Assembly (NCBI GenBank): GCA_050291465.1
Contig: JBNKJV010000010.1
Location: 1-64,000 of the forward strand
DNA from: CBFDBF01 sp050291465
GTDB lineage: Bacteria > Pseudomonadota > Gammaproteobacteria > Chromatiales > Chromatiaceae
Direction of reading: 5' to 3'
DNA length: 64,000 bases
A program made the position numbers and the translations under genes. Below the pieces are notes generated by a model. That model saw only the letters and a list, made by a program, of their open reading frames with translations, was not told the DNA's origin and did not search any database. Positions 17,466-25,960 of this stretch are shown here, piece by piece (the first letter of the stretch is position 1; every line of letters starts with the position of its first letter).

Positions 17466-17672
17466 TTACCCCTCAGGGGACCGTTCTTCGGTGGTCCCCT
17501 GCTGATCCTCGGAAGTCTTCCGGTCCGGGGACAGGTCTTCATCCATAAGTATCCTGCTCGCTTCCCCTTCCAGATCCTCGAACTGCCCACTCCGGGCGGC
17601 CCAGAAAAAGACGCCGACCGCCGCCAGGCCGAGAAATATCACTCCAGGAATCAATCCGTAGATCACGTCCAT
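17466..17672 (-). CDS. ccoS: cbb3 oxidase assembly protein CcoS
   Basis: CcoS is needed for inserting heme and copper into the cbb3-type oxidase. The 68-residue protein has the typical N-terminal helix (MDVIYGLIPGVIFLGLAAVG) followed by FFWAARSGQFEDLEGEASRIL, where the SGQFEDLE string is the family signature. The acidic hydrophilic tail is longer than in many homologues. It follows ccoI by 42 bases on the same strand, completing a ccoH-ccoI-ccoS unit. Confidence 0.95.
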   Translation of the reverse strand: MDVIYGLIPGVIFLGLAAVGVFFWAARSGQFEDLEGEASRILMDEDLSPDRKTSEDQQGTTEERSPEG

Positions 17673-17714
17673 CGTCAGCCTCCCGGGTGCGTCTTAGGGC
17701 TTGATCACAAACCC

Positions 17715-20243
17715 CTAGTCCACACCTTTAAATAATGTACGGATGCGAGCCGCGTTCCCGATAACCAACAGCGAACTGATGGGCATGGATACCGCCGCTA
17801 CCAGCGGCGTAATAATCGCAGCCATAGCCAATGGCACCATTATAACGTTATAGGTGATGGATATCCCGATATTCTGACGAATGGTGCGCAGGGTACGGCG
17901 GGATAGATCCGCCGCCAGCCTTACCTTCCGAAGTTCACTGCTCATCAGTACGATGTCGGCACTGGCGATGGAGACATCGGTACCGGAGCCCATGGCTATC
18001 CCCACGTCCGAGCGCACCAGCGCGGGGGCGTCGTTGACACCGTCCCCCACCATAGCCACCTTGTGCCGATCTGACTGCAGACCGCCGATAACGCGATCCT
18101 TATCTTCCGGCAGCACTTCCGCAATCACTTCCATACCACCGCCCAACCTTTCGGCTATTGCCTCCGCGGTTGATCGGCGGTCACCGCTCAGCAGCGTCAG
18201 TCTGATTCCCTCGGCTTTCAGCTCCGATATCAGCCTCGGTGCATCATCCCGGATCCTATCTTCTACCGCGATCAGGGCCACCTCCCGGCCATCCACGGCG
18301 CACCGCAGGGAACCTACCCCCTGTTGATCCAATGCCTCTGCGGCGATATCAAACGCAGGTTCCCGGGCAACGCCGTTGCGCTCCATCCAGCCTGGATTCC
18401 CGGCCAGAATACGTCGCCCTTCCACCATGGCCGAAATACCCTGCCCCGGACTATTGTGAAATTCCCCGGCCTGTCTCCCGCCGTCATTGATCCCCAGATC
18501 CTCGGCGCAAGCGACAATAGCAACAGCCGTCGGATGCTCGGAAAAACGCTCCACCGCCACCAGATCGGACAACAACTGCTGAACCGCCTGCGGGATCTTT
18601 TCGTCCCCCATTTCCCACTGCGCCTCCGCCATCCTTATGGAACCTACGGTCATACGGCCCTCTGTCAGGGTACCGGTCTTGTCGAAGACGAAGTGGTCGA
18701 TGGCGGACAGGCTTTCCAGCACCTCCCCGGTCTTGACCAGGATGCCGTGCCGGGCACCCAGTCCCGACGCCACCGCGATGGACATGGGTGTGGCCAGGCC
18801 GAAGGCACAGGGACAGGTAATGATCAGCACCGCGGTGGCCGCCATCAGCGCCTTTTCGAAATCCGCCGATAACCACCAAAGGAAGGTCACCAGGGAGAGA
18901 GAGATGGTTACGGCGACAAACCACGGGACCACCTTGTCGGCAATGCATTGTATGGGAGCCTTGCTGGCCTGGGCCTCCTCCACCAGCCGGATAATACGAC
19001 CCAAGGCGGTGTCCTTGAGCAGACCTTCAACCCTTATCTGCAGCATCCCGTGTCCGTTGATGGTGCCCGCGGAAACGTGGTCACCTGCGCCTTTATTTAC
19101 CGGCTCCGGCTCCCCACTGAGCATGGCCTCGTCCAGGGTACTGACGCCATCAACGATGATGCCGTCCACCGGCACCTTCTCCCCCGGCTTTACCAGTACG
19201 ATCTCCTCGATCTTGACCGCCCGTATGGGAACGATCTCCTCCTTGCCCTCCCGCAGAACGGTCGCACCCTTGGGCTGCAGATCGAGAAGGCGTTGGGTCG
19301 CCGCCACCGCCTGGCGTTTGGATATAGCTTCCAGATAACGACCCACCAGGATCACGAACATAAAGTTGACGACCGTGTCCCAGTACACCTCGCCGTTGGT
19401 AGTCCCGGTGACCGTAACATAGAGCGAATATAGATAGGTTATACCTGCGCCGATTGCGATCGGCAGATCCATACCCAGATAAAGGTTGCGCAAACCCACC
19501 CAGGCGCCTTTGAAAAAAGGATAGCCCGCGTAGAGGATAGTCGGTGTGGCAATGGCAAACCCGACCCAGTGAAACAGATTGCGGTATTCACCGCTATCGG
19601 CACCGGCATAAAGGGAAACCGCTATCCAGAGCATGTTCATCATGGCAAATCCGGCGAATGCCATGCGATAGAGCAGTTTCTGGTTTTCCCGCTTGATGCT
19701 CCCTTCCGCCGCCTCGGGATCAAAGGGAACCGCCGCGTAGCCGATCTCGCCAAGCCGCGTAAGCACCCGTGACAGCTTTAACCGGGCGTTATTCCATTTC
19801 AGATGCAGACGGCGCCCGGTGAGGTTTACCTTGGCTTCTTCGACACCCGGTAAAGCTTGCAGGGTGTTTTCGATCAGCCAAACGCAAGCGGCGCAATGGA
19901 TACCCTCGACCAGGAGATTGATGTTGCGCGACTCTTCCAGGGTATCGACGAACTCTTCCTGGACCTCATCCAGGTCGTATAAGGCCAATTCTTTGGGAAG
20001 TTCCGGGGGTGGCGCGAGAAGGGTCCCCTCGGGGGTTCTCCGATAGAAACCCTCCATTCCGGCGCTGAAGATGGCCTCACAGACCGCCCGGCACCCGATA
20101 CAACAGAATCCCCGCTCTTCCCCCTGGATCCGGGAACCTATATTCTCACCGGCCGGGATCGGCAATCCGCAGTGGAAACAGAACCGATCTTCAGCTATAT
20201 CGCCCGCCTCATCCCTGAGTGTTCCGTCGGAACCGTTCGCCAT
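17715..20243 (-). CDS. ccoI: Copper-translocating P1B-type ATPase for cbb3 oxidase assembly
   Basis: An 842-residue heavy-metal P-type ATPase (CcoI/FixI) that supplies copper to the cbb3 oxidase. In order it shows an N-terminal Cys-rich metal-binding region (CFHCG, GFCCIGCRAVC), a heavy-metal-associated domain with CAAC near residue 118, membrane helices, the transport motif CPC in TCPCAFGLATP, the phosphorylated aspartate in FDKTGTLTEG, and GDGVNDAPALVRSDVG in the hinge. The CxxC-rich N-terminus separates it from CopA-type detoxification ATPases. It starts three bases after the ccoH stop and precedes ccoS. Confidence 0.95.
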   Translation of the reverse strand: MANGSDGTLRDEAGDIAEDRFCFHCGLPIPAGENIGSRIQGEERGFCCIGCRAVCEAIFSAGMEGFYRRTPEGTLLAPPPELPKELALYDLDEVQEEFVDTLEESRNINLLVEGIHCAACVWLIENTLQALPGVEEAKVNLTGRRLHLKWNNARLKLSRVLTRLGEIGYAAVPFDPEAAEGSIKRENQKLLYRMAFAGFAMMNMLWIAVSLYAGADSGEYRNLFHWVGFAIATPTILYAGYPFFKGAWVGLRNLYLGMDLPIAIGAGITYLYSLYVTVTGTTNGEVYWDTVVNFMFVILVGRYLEAISKRQAVAATQRLLDLQPKGATVLREGKEEIVPIRAVKIEEIVLVKPGEKVPVDGIIVDGVSTLDEAMLSGEPEPVNKGAGDHVSAGTINGHGMLQIRVEGLLKDTALGRIIRLVEEAQASKAPIQCIADKVVPWFVAVTISLSLVTFLWWLSADFEKALMAATAVLIITCPCAFGLATPMSIAVASGLGARHGILVKTGEVLESLSAIDHFVFDKTGTLTEGRMTVGSIRMAEAQWEMGDEKIPQAVQQLLSDLVAVERFSEHPTAVAIVACAEDLGINDGGRQAGEFHNSPGQGISAMVEGRRILAGNPGWMERNGVAREPAFDIAAEALDQQGVGSLRCAVDGREVALIAVEDRIRDDAPRLISELKAEGIRLTLLSGDRRSTAEAIAERLGGGMEVIAEVLPEDKDRVIGGLQSDRHKVAMVGDGVNDAPALVRSDVGIAMGSGTDVSIASADIVLMSSELRKVRLAADLSRRTLRTIRQNIGISITYNVIMVPLAMAAIITPLVAAVSMPISSLLVIGNAARIRTLFKGVD

Positions 20244-20246
20244 CTA

Positions 20247-20747
20247 CTATTTGACGCCGGCACTAAAACGGTAGGATGCTTGATACTCGTCCTCTCCCTG
20301 TTTGGCGGCCACCAGGATGTCCCAGACACCCTTGAGTGGAAAGCTGACCTCCACCTTGTATTGACCGGCCTCCTCTTTTTCCATGACCTTGGAGAAGTCG
20401 TGTTCCCCTCCGGACGGCCGGTAGGCGTAAAATGTAACGGCATCCGGCTCCACGGGCGCGCCGTCCTTGGAAAAGACACTAAAGCCGAATTTCACGGGTA
20501 CGGCAACATCGATATATTCCGGGGCCTGGATATCCATTTTCCAACCCGGATCCCGAGCCATCCGTTTCAGCAAGTTCTCCTCGTAGTCCTCCCCCCGCTT
20601 GTAGTAATCCTCGTTCACCAGACGAGGGCTGCTGTCACCCGCCAGGAAAAGCGTATAAATGTTGGCCGTCACAAAGACAGACAACATGCCTACGATGGTC
20701 CATACCCAGGGGCTCCTCCAACTGGACTTCTTCTCTGAGGTTGTCAT
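20247..20747 (-). CDS. ccoH: cbb3 oxidase assembly protein CcoH (FixH family)
   Basis: A 166-residue protein with one N-terminal membrane helix (PWVWTIVGMLSVFVTANIYT) and a periplasmic domain. The family pattern NEDYYKRGEDYEENL near residues 45-59 is present, and the ending GVWDILVAAKQGEDEYQASYRF is typical. CcoH associates with cbb3 subunits during assembly. It begins the ccoHIS unit; a strong terminator separates it from ccoG upstream, so it needs its own promoter in the 89-base gap or depends on read-through. Confidence 0.9.
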   Translation of the reverse strand: MTTSEKKSSWRSPWVWTIVGMLSVFVTANIYTLFLAGDSSPRLVNEDYYKRGEDYEENLLKRMARDPGWKMDIQAPEYIDVAVPVKFGFSVFSKDGAPVEPDAVTFYAYRPSGGEHDFSKVMEKEEAGQYKVEVSFPLKGVWDILVAAKQGEDEYQASYRFSAGVK

Positions 20748-20774
20748 AAGAAATCTACTTGTTTATCAATATCT

Positions 20775-20820
20775 TAAAATAAAACAGCGGAGGGCGAACC
20801 AGCGGTCCGCCCTCCGCTTA
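20775..20820 (-). terminator. Rho-independent terminator between ccoG and ccoH
   Basis: GCGGAGGGCG (20787-20796) pairs with CGCCCTCCGC (20808-20817), ten perfect base pairs. On the minus strand the stem is followed by TGTTTTATTTT. It lies about 20 bases past the ccoG stop and 40 before the ccoH start, so it can uncouple the two genes. Confidence 0.85.
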
Positions 20821-20836
20821 CTATACCACAGGCGCC

Positions 20837-22273
20837 CTATTTCGAGGGACCTATAAATACACTCTTTCGTTTGGCCTTAAGTACCAGTCCTTCCTTGTTC
20901 TTACCCTCGATGTGAAACACGATGGGCTCGGATTCGCTGGTCAGGTTCTCTTCCGGTATGCGGACGAATACCGTTCTCGAAGTAATATTCGCCTCGCGGG
21001 CTTCCACCGGTTCTTCCGCCCCCACCAGCACTATCCCTTCCGGACCGGTAGCGCTTATACCTACTGAAAGCTTTTCGTTAAGCTTATTCAGCACTTTCAA
21101 CGTATAGCGGTTCTGTACCGATCCATCACTCTGCATCACGAACAGGGGCTGCCTCGCATGCAGCACCTTGAGTTCGATGGCCTCCAGAGAACTGAGACCG
21201 ATACCTATCCCCGTCAATGCCGCCAGCAATATGGCCGAATAGACCCAGACCCTCGGGCGCTTGTAAAGTGCGCGATTTTCCTTGCCGTTCAGAACATCCA
21301 GTGACTCATAACAGACCAGTCCCTTAGGACGACCGACCTTTTCCATAATGGAATCGCAGGCGTCGATGCAGAGGGCGCACATGATGCAACCTTCCTGCTG
21401 GCCGTGCCGGATATCCACACCGGTCGGACATACCGCTACGCAGAGATTGCAATCCACACAATCCCCGAGGCTGTCATCGGTCACTCCCTTCTTGATTCGT
21501 CCCCTGGGTTCTCCGCGGTGAAAATCGTAGGTGGGCACCAGGGTGGTATTGTCCACCATTACGCCCTGGATGCGGGCGTAGGGGCAGAGCCAGAAACAGA
21601 CCTGCTCCCGCATAAACCCGGCCAGAACATAGGTGCCGACGGTAAACAGGGCGATGGTCAGGCTGGCAACCGGACCGATCACATTAACATCAAATGTCAT
21701 CAACTCCCGCCATACGGTATGGGAATCCACAAACCAGGCAACCCAGGTGATGCCGGTAAGCAGTCCGATAAGTAGCCAGATCAGATGCTTGACCACCTTT
21801 ACGCCGATCTTTTTCCCCGTCCAGGGCGCTTCCTCCAGCTTACGCCGCTGTTGCGGGTTCCCTTCCAGCTTCTCCTCGATCCAGGTAAAAGCGTCGGTCC
21901 AAACGGTCTGAAAACAGAAAAACCCGCAATAGACCCTTCCAGCCAGCGCCGTGGCCACCGCCAACAGGATGGCGAAAAACAGCAGCAGCAGGGAAAGCAT
22001 CCAGAAATCCTGCGGCAAAACCGTGGCCGAGAAAATATGAAACTGGCGGTTGGGGATATCGAACAGCACCGCCTGGCGGCCGTCCCAGCGAAGGTAGGGA
22101 CCAAAAAAATAGACCAGCCAGACTGAAGCCGTCAGCCATTTTATAATGCGCCATCTGCCGGGTATACGCTTGGCGTGAATGGTCTTTTCACCAAGATTCA
22201 GCTCCCAATGGGCCGCTTCTGCATAGAGATCGTCTATGTCAGAGTCATTCTGTGCTTTTGGATTGTCGTTCAA
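20837..22273 (-). CDS. ccoG: cbb3 oxidase maturation protein CcoG (FixG/RdxA family)
   Basis: A 478-residue polytopic membrane protein with two 4Fe-4S clusters, implicated in copper reduction and handling for cbb3 oxidase biogenesis. The ferredoxin-like motif CVDCNLCVAVCP lies near residues 264-275 and the second set CIMCALCIDACD follows 20 residues later. Earlier features are GRVYCGFFCFQTVWTD and REQVCFWLCPYARIQ, both family signatures, and the C-terminal part is an Ig-like periplasmic domain (FixG_C). The gene lies between the ccoNOQP unit and ccoHIS. A candidate FNR-type promoter at 22415-22456 precedes it. Confidence 0.95.
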   Translation of the reverse strand: MNDNPKAQNDSDIDDLYAEAAHWELNLGEKTIHAKRIPGRWRIIKWLTASVWLVYFFGPYLRWDGRQAVLFDIPNRQFHIFSATVLPQDFWMLSLLLLFFAILLAVATALAGRVYCGFFCFQTVWTDAFTWIEEKLEGNPQQRRKLEEAPWTGKKIGVKVVKHLIWLLIGLLTGITWVAWFVDSHTVWRELMTFDVNVIGPVASLTIALFTVGTYVLAGFMREQVCFWLCPYARIQGVMVDNTTLVPTYDFHRGEPRGRIKKGVTDDSLGDCVDCNLCVAVCPTGVDIRHGQQEGCIMCALCIDACDSIMEKVGRPKGLVCYESLDVLNGKENRALYKRPRVWVYSAILLAALTGIGIGLSSLEAIELKVLHARQPLFVMQSDGSVQNRYTLKVLNKLNEKLSVGISATGPEGIVLVGAEEPVEAREANITSRTVFVRIPEENLTSESEPIVFHIEGKNKEGLVLKAKRKSVFIGPSK

Positions 22274-22414
22274 CTGAATTTCTCCTGTTTAACGGCTCGG
22301 GAACACGAAGATACCCACAGCCCTGCAGCGTAACCAGGGTAGCCCGCTACCAGCCGGAATTAGCCCCTTCCCGGCAATAAAGGTCCTGCAAAAAACCGAT
22401 AACTACGGATGGAT

Positions 22415-22456
22415 ATTCTACTCAAATCAGATACGCAAACCATTGCGCATTATCAA
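22415..22456 (-). promoter_or_regulatory. Candidate FNR/ANR class II promoter of ccoG
   Basis: On the minus strand, TTGAT-AATG-CGCAA (22456-22443) matches eight of ten defined positions of the FNR consensus TTGAT-N4-ATCAA. A -10 hexamer TAGAAT (22420-22415) follows. The centres of the two are 32 bases apart, exactly the spacing expected when FNR is centred at -41.5, which predicts a start near 22408. Microoxic activation of cbb3 assembly genes by FNR-family regulators is well established in proteobacteria. Confidence 0.6.
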
Positions 22457-22480
22457 TAAAAAAACAGTGTATTTTCCATT

Positions 22481-22507
22481 GAAAAAGGGGGACAAAAGCC
22501 CCCCTTT
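22481..22507 (-). terminator. Terminator at the end of the ccoNOQP-small ORF transcript
   Basis: On the minus strand AAAGGGGG-loop-CCCCCTTTTTC forms a perfect eight-base-pair hairpin with a T run (stems 22500-22507 and 22484-22491). It follows the 40-residue gene by about 30 bases and precedes the ccoG promoter. Confidence 0.88.
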
Positions 22508-22538
22508 CCCATACATCAGACTAAATACCAAAAGCAAA

Positions 22539-22661
22539 TCAGTGGTTTTTAGAGTCCTTGTCCATCAGCTTTTTGGCCTTGAAGCCCAAAAACACAAGGA
22601 CACCCGTAGCGATTATCACCGTTAGGGCAGAACCCCAGACGACCGGATCACTTAATTCCAT
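22539..22661 (-). CDS. 40-residue single-helix protein downstream of ccoP (CcoM-like)
   Basis: This very short gene starts MELSDPVVWGSALTVIIATG and continues through VLVFLGFKAKKLMDKDSKNH to a TGA. The ATG has a well-placed AGAAGGGG, the frame ends just before a strong terminator, and it is on the same strand as ccoNOQP, so it is almost certainly expressed with the oxidase. One transmembrane helix (about residues 8-26) is followed by a lysine-rich cytoplasmic tail. The size, topology and position recall CcoM of Pseudomonas stutzeri, a one-helix accessory subunit seen in the cbb3 crystal structure, but sequence identity to CcoM is not evident by eye. It may be an oxidase subunit or an assembly factor. 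Confidence 0.72.
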   Translation of the reverse strand: MELSDPVVWGSALTVIIATGVLVFLGFKAKKLMDKDSKNH

Positions 22662-22746
22662 GATACACCCCTTCTAGATTTGTTGTGGAACTACACGGGA
22701 GCCGAAACTCCCGTGTAAACCAACCTCAAGCATATACGGACAAGTA

Positions 22747-23598
22747 TTACTGACCGCCGCCCAACTTGTAGACGTAGACCGCCAACTTCTTGATGTCGTC
22801 CTTGGAAAGCTTGCCGCCTCCGAAGGTTGGCATCTGGGCCTGGCGTGTCATGGGATCGGTCGTATCATTCACACCATGGGTAATGGTGTATTTGATACTG
22901 GCCAGCTGATCATCTTCCTTAAAGCGCCAGACCTTGTCGGTCAGATTGGCCGAACCCAGGGCAGCTATACCCTTGCCGTCCATGCCGTGGCAGGCGATAC
23001 AGCCTTTCTGAGCGAACAGCGGGTTGCTGGCCGGATCACCGTTCAGCACGGACTGCGCCAGGGAGTCGATCTCAGCGGATGAGAGGAGCTTCCCGTGTGC
23101 GGTCATGACACCCCTGCGACCCATGGTGATGGTCTGCTCAATGGTGCCAATGCTGCCGCCATAGAGCCAGTCGTCGTCAGCCAGAACGGGGAAGCCGGGG
23201 CCACCCTGTCCGCCGCCGCCGTGGCAGGCCGCACAATTGTCACCGAACAGCACCTTGGTTGCCGCCTCGGTATAGGCCGCCAGGTTCGGATCGTTCAAGA
23301 TCTCCGCGGCCGTCATGCCGGCGATCTTGTCTTCGAACTCAGCGCGTTTCGCGGTGATCTCATCCACACCTGCGTTGTACTCCTGCATCTGGGTCCAGCC
23401 CAGGATGCCCTGGGTGAAGCCCTTCTGACCGATCAGCGGCCAGGTAGGATAGAGGATACCGTAGATCACCCAACCGGCAACGCTCGCCCAGAAGGCCAGC
23501 ATCCACCAGCTTGGTGGCGGGTTCTCCAGCTCCCGCAGATCATCGTCCCAAACATGTCCGGTGTTGTTTTCACCCGGATAAGGATTATTCTCCGCCAT
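22747..23598 (-). CDS. ccoP: cbb3 oxidase subunit III, di-heme cytochrome c CcoP
   Basis: A 283-residue membrane-anchored di-heme cytochrome that receives electrons from soluble c-type cytochromes. The N-terminus has HVWDDDLRELENPPPSWW before a single helix (WMLAFWASVAGWVIYGILYP), followed by two cytochrome c domains with CAACH and CIACH heme-attachment sites; methionines in GVMTAHGK and AQMPTFGG are probable axial ligands. The start at 23598, with GGAGATAAAA upstream, matches homologues better than the longer frame. It overlaps the end of ccoQ by 14 bases. The 40-residue gene follows after 85 bases. Confidence 0.96.
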   Translation of the reverse strand: MAENNPYPGENNTGHVWDDDLRELENPPPSWWMLAFWASVAGWVIYGILYPTWPLIGQKGFTQGILGWTQMQEYNAGVDEITAKRAEFEDKIAGMTAAEILNDPNLAAYTEAATKVLFGDNCAACHGGGGQGGPGFPVLADDDWLYGGSIGTIEQTITMGRRGVMTAHGKLLSSAEIDSLAQSVLNGDPASNPLFAQKGCIACHGMDGKGIAALGSANLTDKVWRFKEDDQLASIKYTITHGVNDTTDPMTRQAQMPTFGGGKLSKDDIKKLAVYVYKLGGGQ

Positions 23599-23803
23599 TT
23601 TTATCTCCACTATTATCTGTTGTGTCGTCCTCGAACGGGATGGATTTGAACGACTCAAGCTTCTCCCGGTTCTTCGGACGTAAGGCGTAAAAGTAAGCCC
23701 CTACCATCAGGAGGAAGATGACCACCGTCGTGACCATAATGATCCAGTCATTGATGGTCATCGCCTCCCAATTGGTATGGAAAAACTGCTCCAGGCTACT
23801 CAC
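23585..23803 (-). CDS. ccoQ: cbb3 oxidase subunit IV CcoQ
   Basis: A 72-residue one-helix subunit. The helix (DWIIMVTTVVIFLLMVGAYF) is followed by YALRPKNREKLES, close to the usual CcoQ pattern of a helix then a basic stretch, and an acidic tail ending in NGGE. CcoQ stabilises the interaction of CcoP with the CcoNO core. It overlaps ccoO upstream by eight bases and ccoP downstream by 14, so the three are translationally linked. Confidence 0.9.
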   Translation of the reverse strand: MSSLEQFFHTNWEAMTINDWIIMVTTVVIFLLMVGAYFYALRPKNREKLESFKSIPFEDDTTDNSGDKNGGE

Positions 23804-24509
23804 GATATACCTTGCTCTCGTCCAGCTTGGCCATGGTACCCAGCACCTGCAGGTAGGCTACAACCGCGTCTTCCTCGGTCTTGCCTTCCAGCTGCGCAGG
23901 CGCACCATCCATATCCCCTTCGGTGTAGGGAACACCCAGCAGACTCATGACCGTCATACGGGTCTTGATGTCGGAATTGTCTACTGCAGTATCCTTCAGC
24001 CAGGGATAGTTCGGCATGACGGACTCAGGCACCACCGCGCGAGGGGCCCGCAGATGCTTGCGGTGCCAATCGTCGGAGTACTTGCCGCCAACCCGAGCCA
24101 GATCCGGACCGGTACGCTTGGAACCCCACTGGAAGGGGTGGTCGTACATGGACTCGGATGCGAGCGAATAGTGGCCATAGCGATCCTTCTCGTCACGGAA
24201 CGGACGAATCATCTGTGAATGGCACAGGTAGCAGCCCTCACGGATGTAGATGTCACGGCCTTTCAGCTCAAGTGGAGTATAGGGACGAACACCGTCACCC
24301 GCCTTCCAGTCAGCGAGGGTATCACCCGCGCCGCGCTGCCAGACGATTTCAGGTGCGTTATTGTGTTCCATCGTATTGCTGATAAGGAACAGCGGAACGA
24401 TTTCCACAATACCACCGACGGTAAGCGCCACTGCCAGGACGATAATAAACAACCAGACATTAACTTCCATTTTCTCCTGGAAGTTTTTGGGTTCTACATT
24501 ATTAGCCAT
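23796..24509 (-). CDS. ccoO: cbb3 oxidase subunit II, mono-heme cytochrome c CcoO
   Basis: A 237-residue membrane-anchored mono-heme cytochrome that passes electrons from CcoP to the catalytic subunit. It has an N-terminal helix (NVWLFIIVLAVALTVGGIVE), the segment IVPLFLI, the heme site EGCYLCHSQMIRPF, and the conserved ESMYDHPFQWGSKRTGPDL and HLRAPRAVVPESVMPNYPWL blocks. It follows ccoN by 17 bases. Confidence 0.97.
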   Translation of the reverse strand: MANNVEPKNFQEKMEVNVWLFIIVLAVALTVGGIVEIVPLFLISNTMEHNNAPEIVWQRGAGDTLADWKAGDGVRPYTPLELKGRDIYIREGCYLCHSQMIRPFRDEKDRYGHYSLASESMYDHPFQWGSKRTGPDLARVGGKYSDDWHRKHLRAPRAVVPESVMPNYPWLKDTAVDNSDIKTRMTVMSLLGVPYTEGDMDGAPAQLEGKTEEDAVVAYLQVLGTMAKLDESKVYRE

Positions 24510-24526
24510 TTTCTTGTCTCCCCCTA

Positions 24527-25960
24527 TTAAGCGCCGGCTACAGCAGTCTTGGCCTGCCGCAGGCTGCCTTCAGATGCAGCCTTCTTCACCGTCATCAGCA
24601 CATTAACAACCATCAACAGTGTGCCAAGGAAGAAGATGGTACCGCCGACAAAACGCATGGCGTAGTAGGGGTGCATCGCTTCCACAGACTCGGCGAAGGT
24701 GTATGCCAGAGTGCCGTATTCATCATAGGCACGCCACATCAGGCCCTGCATGATACCGGACACCCACATGGCGACAATGTAAACCACCGCGCCGATGGTG
24801 GTGGTCCAGAAATGGGCGTTGATCAATTTCTGCGACCACATCTCGGTGTGGAAGGTACGCATGTAGATATGGTACAGAGCACCGATACCGACCATGGCAA
24901 CCCAACCCAGGGCACCGGAGTGGACGTGACCAACGGTCCAGTCGGTGTAGTGGGACAGAGCGTTAACGGTCTTCAGCGACATGACCGGACCTTCGAAGGT
25001 GGACATGGCGTAGAAGGCCAGAGACATGATCAGGAAACGCAGGATATAGTCGGTACGCAGCTTATCCCAGGCGCCGGACAAGGTCATCATGCCGTTCACC
25101 GCACCACCCCAGGAGGGGATGATCATGGCGACGGAGACGATGGCACCGAGGGAACCGGCCCAGTCAGGAAGCGCCGTATACTGCAGATGGTGGGGACCCA
25201 GCCAGACATAACCGAACATCAGTGCCCAGAAGTGGATCACGGAAAGACGGTATGAGTAGACCGGACGGCCCGCCTGCTTCGGCACGAAATAGTACATGAT
25301 GCCCAGGAAGCCCGCAGTCAGGTAGAAACCCACCGCATTGTGACCCCACCACCACTGGATCATGGCGTCCTGCACCCCGGAAAACAGGGCGTAGGAATCG
25401 GTCAGGCTCACCGGAACCTCAAGACTCCTGACAACGTGCAGGTAGGTGATCATTACCATCATGCCCATGAAGAACCAGTTCGACACATAGATGTGCGAGG
25501 TCTGGCGCTTGGCGACGGTCATCACGAAATTGAAGAAGAACGAGAGCCAAACCACCGCGACCAGAAGGTCGATCGGCCATTCCAGCTCCGCGTACTCCAT
25601 ACCAGAGGTGATACCCAGCGGATAGGAGATGACGGCCAACACAATGATCAGGTTCCACCCGAAGAAGGTGAACCAAGCCATTTTGTCACTCCAAAGCCGC
25701 GTCTGACAGGAACGCTGTACGCTGTAGAAACCTGTTGCCATCAGGGTGCATCCCCCGAAAGCAAAGATCACAGCATTGGTGTGGAGCGGGCGAATACGCC
25801 CGAATGTAATATATGGAATATCGAAGTTTAATACCGGCCAGGCCAACTCGGCGGCGATATATACGCCGACCAGAGCACCTACGACGAGGTAAACAGCGGC
25901 TAGAACGGCAAACCAGCGCACAACATCAAAGTTGTACTTTTGCTCAGCTGCGGCTTCCAT
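24527..25960 (-). CDS. ccoN: cbb3 oxidase catalytic subunit I CcoN
   Basis: The 477-residue, roughly 12-helix heme-copper subunit that reduces oxygen at a heme b3-CuB site and pumps protons with high oxygen affinity. Conserved elements include RPLHTNAVIFAFGG (first heme b ligand), WWWGHNAVGFYLTAGFLG (CuB ligand His and the cross-linked Tyr region of C-family oxidases), ALMFGYVWLGPHHLQYTALP (His-His CuB pair) and WTVGHVHSGALGW (heme ligands). The gene heads a ccoNOQP transcript with a candidate promoter about 100 bases upstream. Confidence 0.97.
   Translation of the reverse strand: MEAAAEQKYNFDVVRWFAVLAAVYLVVGALVGVYIAAELAWPVLNFDIPYITFGRIRPLHTNAVIFAFGGCTLMATGFYSVQRSCQTRLWSDKMAWFTFFGWNLIIVLAVISYPLGITSGMEYAELEWPIDLLVAVVWLSFFFNFVMTVAKRQTSHIYVSNWFFMGMMVMITYLHVVRSLEVPVSLTDSYALFSGVQDAMIQWWWGHNAVGFYLTAGFLGIMYYFVPKQAGRPVYSYRLSVIHFWALMFGYVWLGPHHLQYTALPDWAGSLGAIVSVAMIIPSWGGAVNGMMTLSGAWDKLRTDYILRFLIMSLAFYAMSTFEGPVMSLKTVNALSHYTDWTVGHVHSGALGWVAMVGIGALYHIYMRTFHTEMWSQKLINAHFWTTTIGAVVYIVAMWVSGIMQGLMWRAYDEYGTLAYTFAESVEAMHPYYAMRFVGGTIFFLGTLLMVVNVLMTVKKAASEGSLRQAKTAVAGA

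Noticed and set aside
17475..17500. Hairpin AGGGGACC/GGTCCCCT at the end of ccoS as a bidirectional terminator
   Set aside because: It lies inside the ccoS coding region and lacks a T run.
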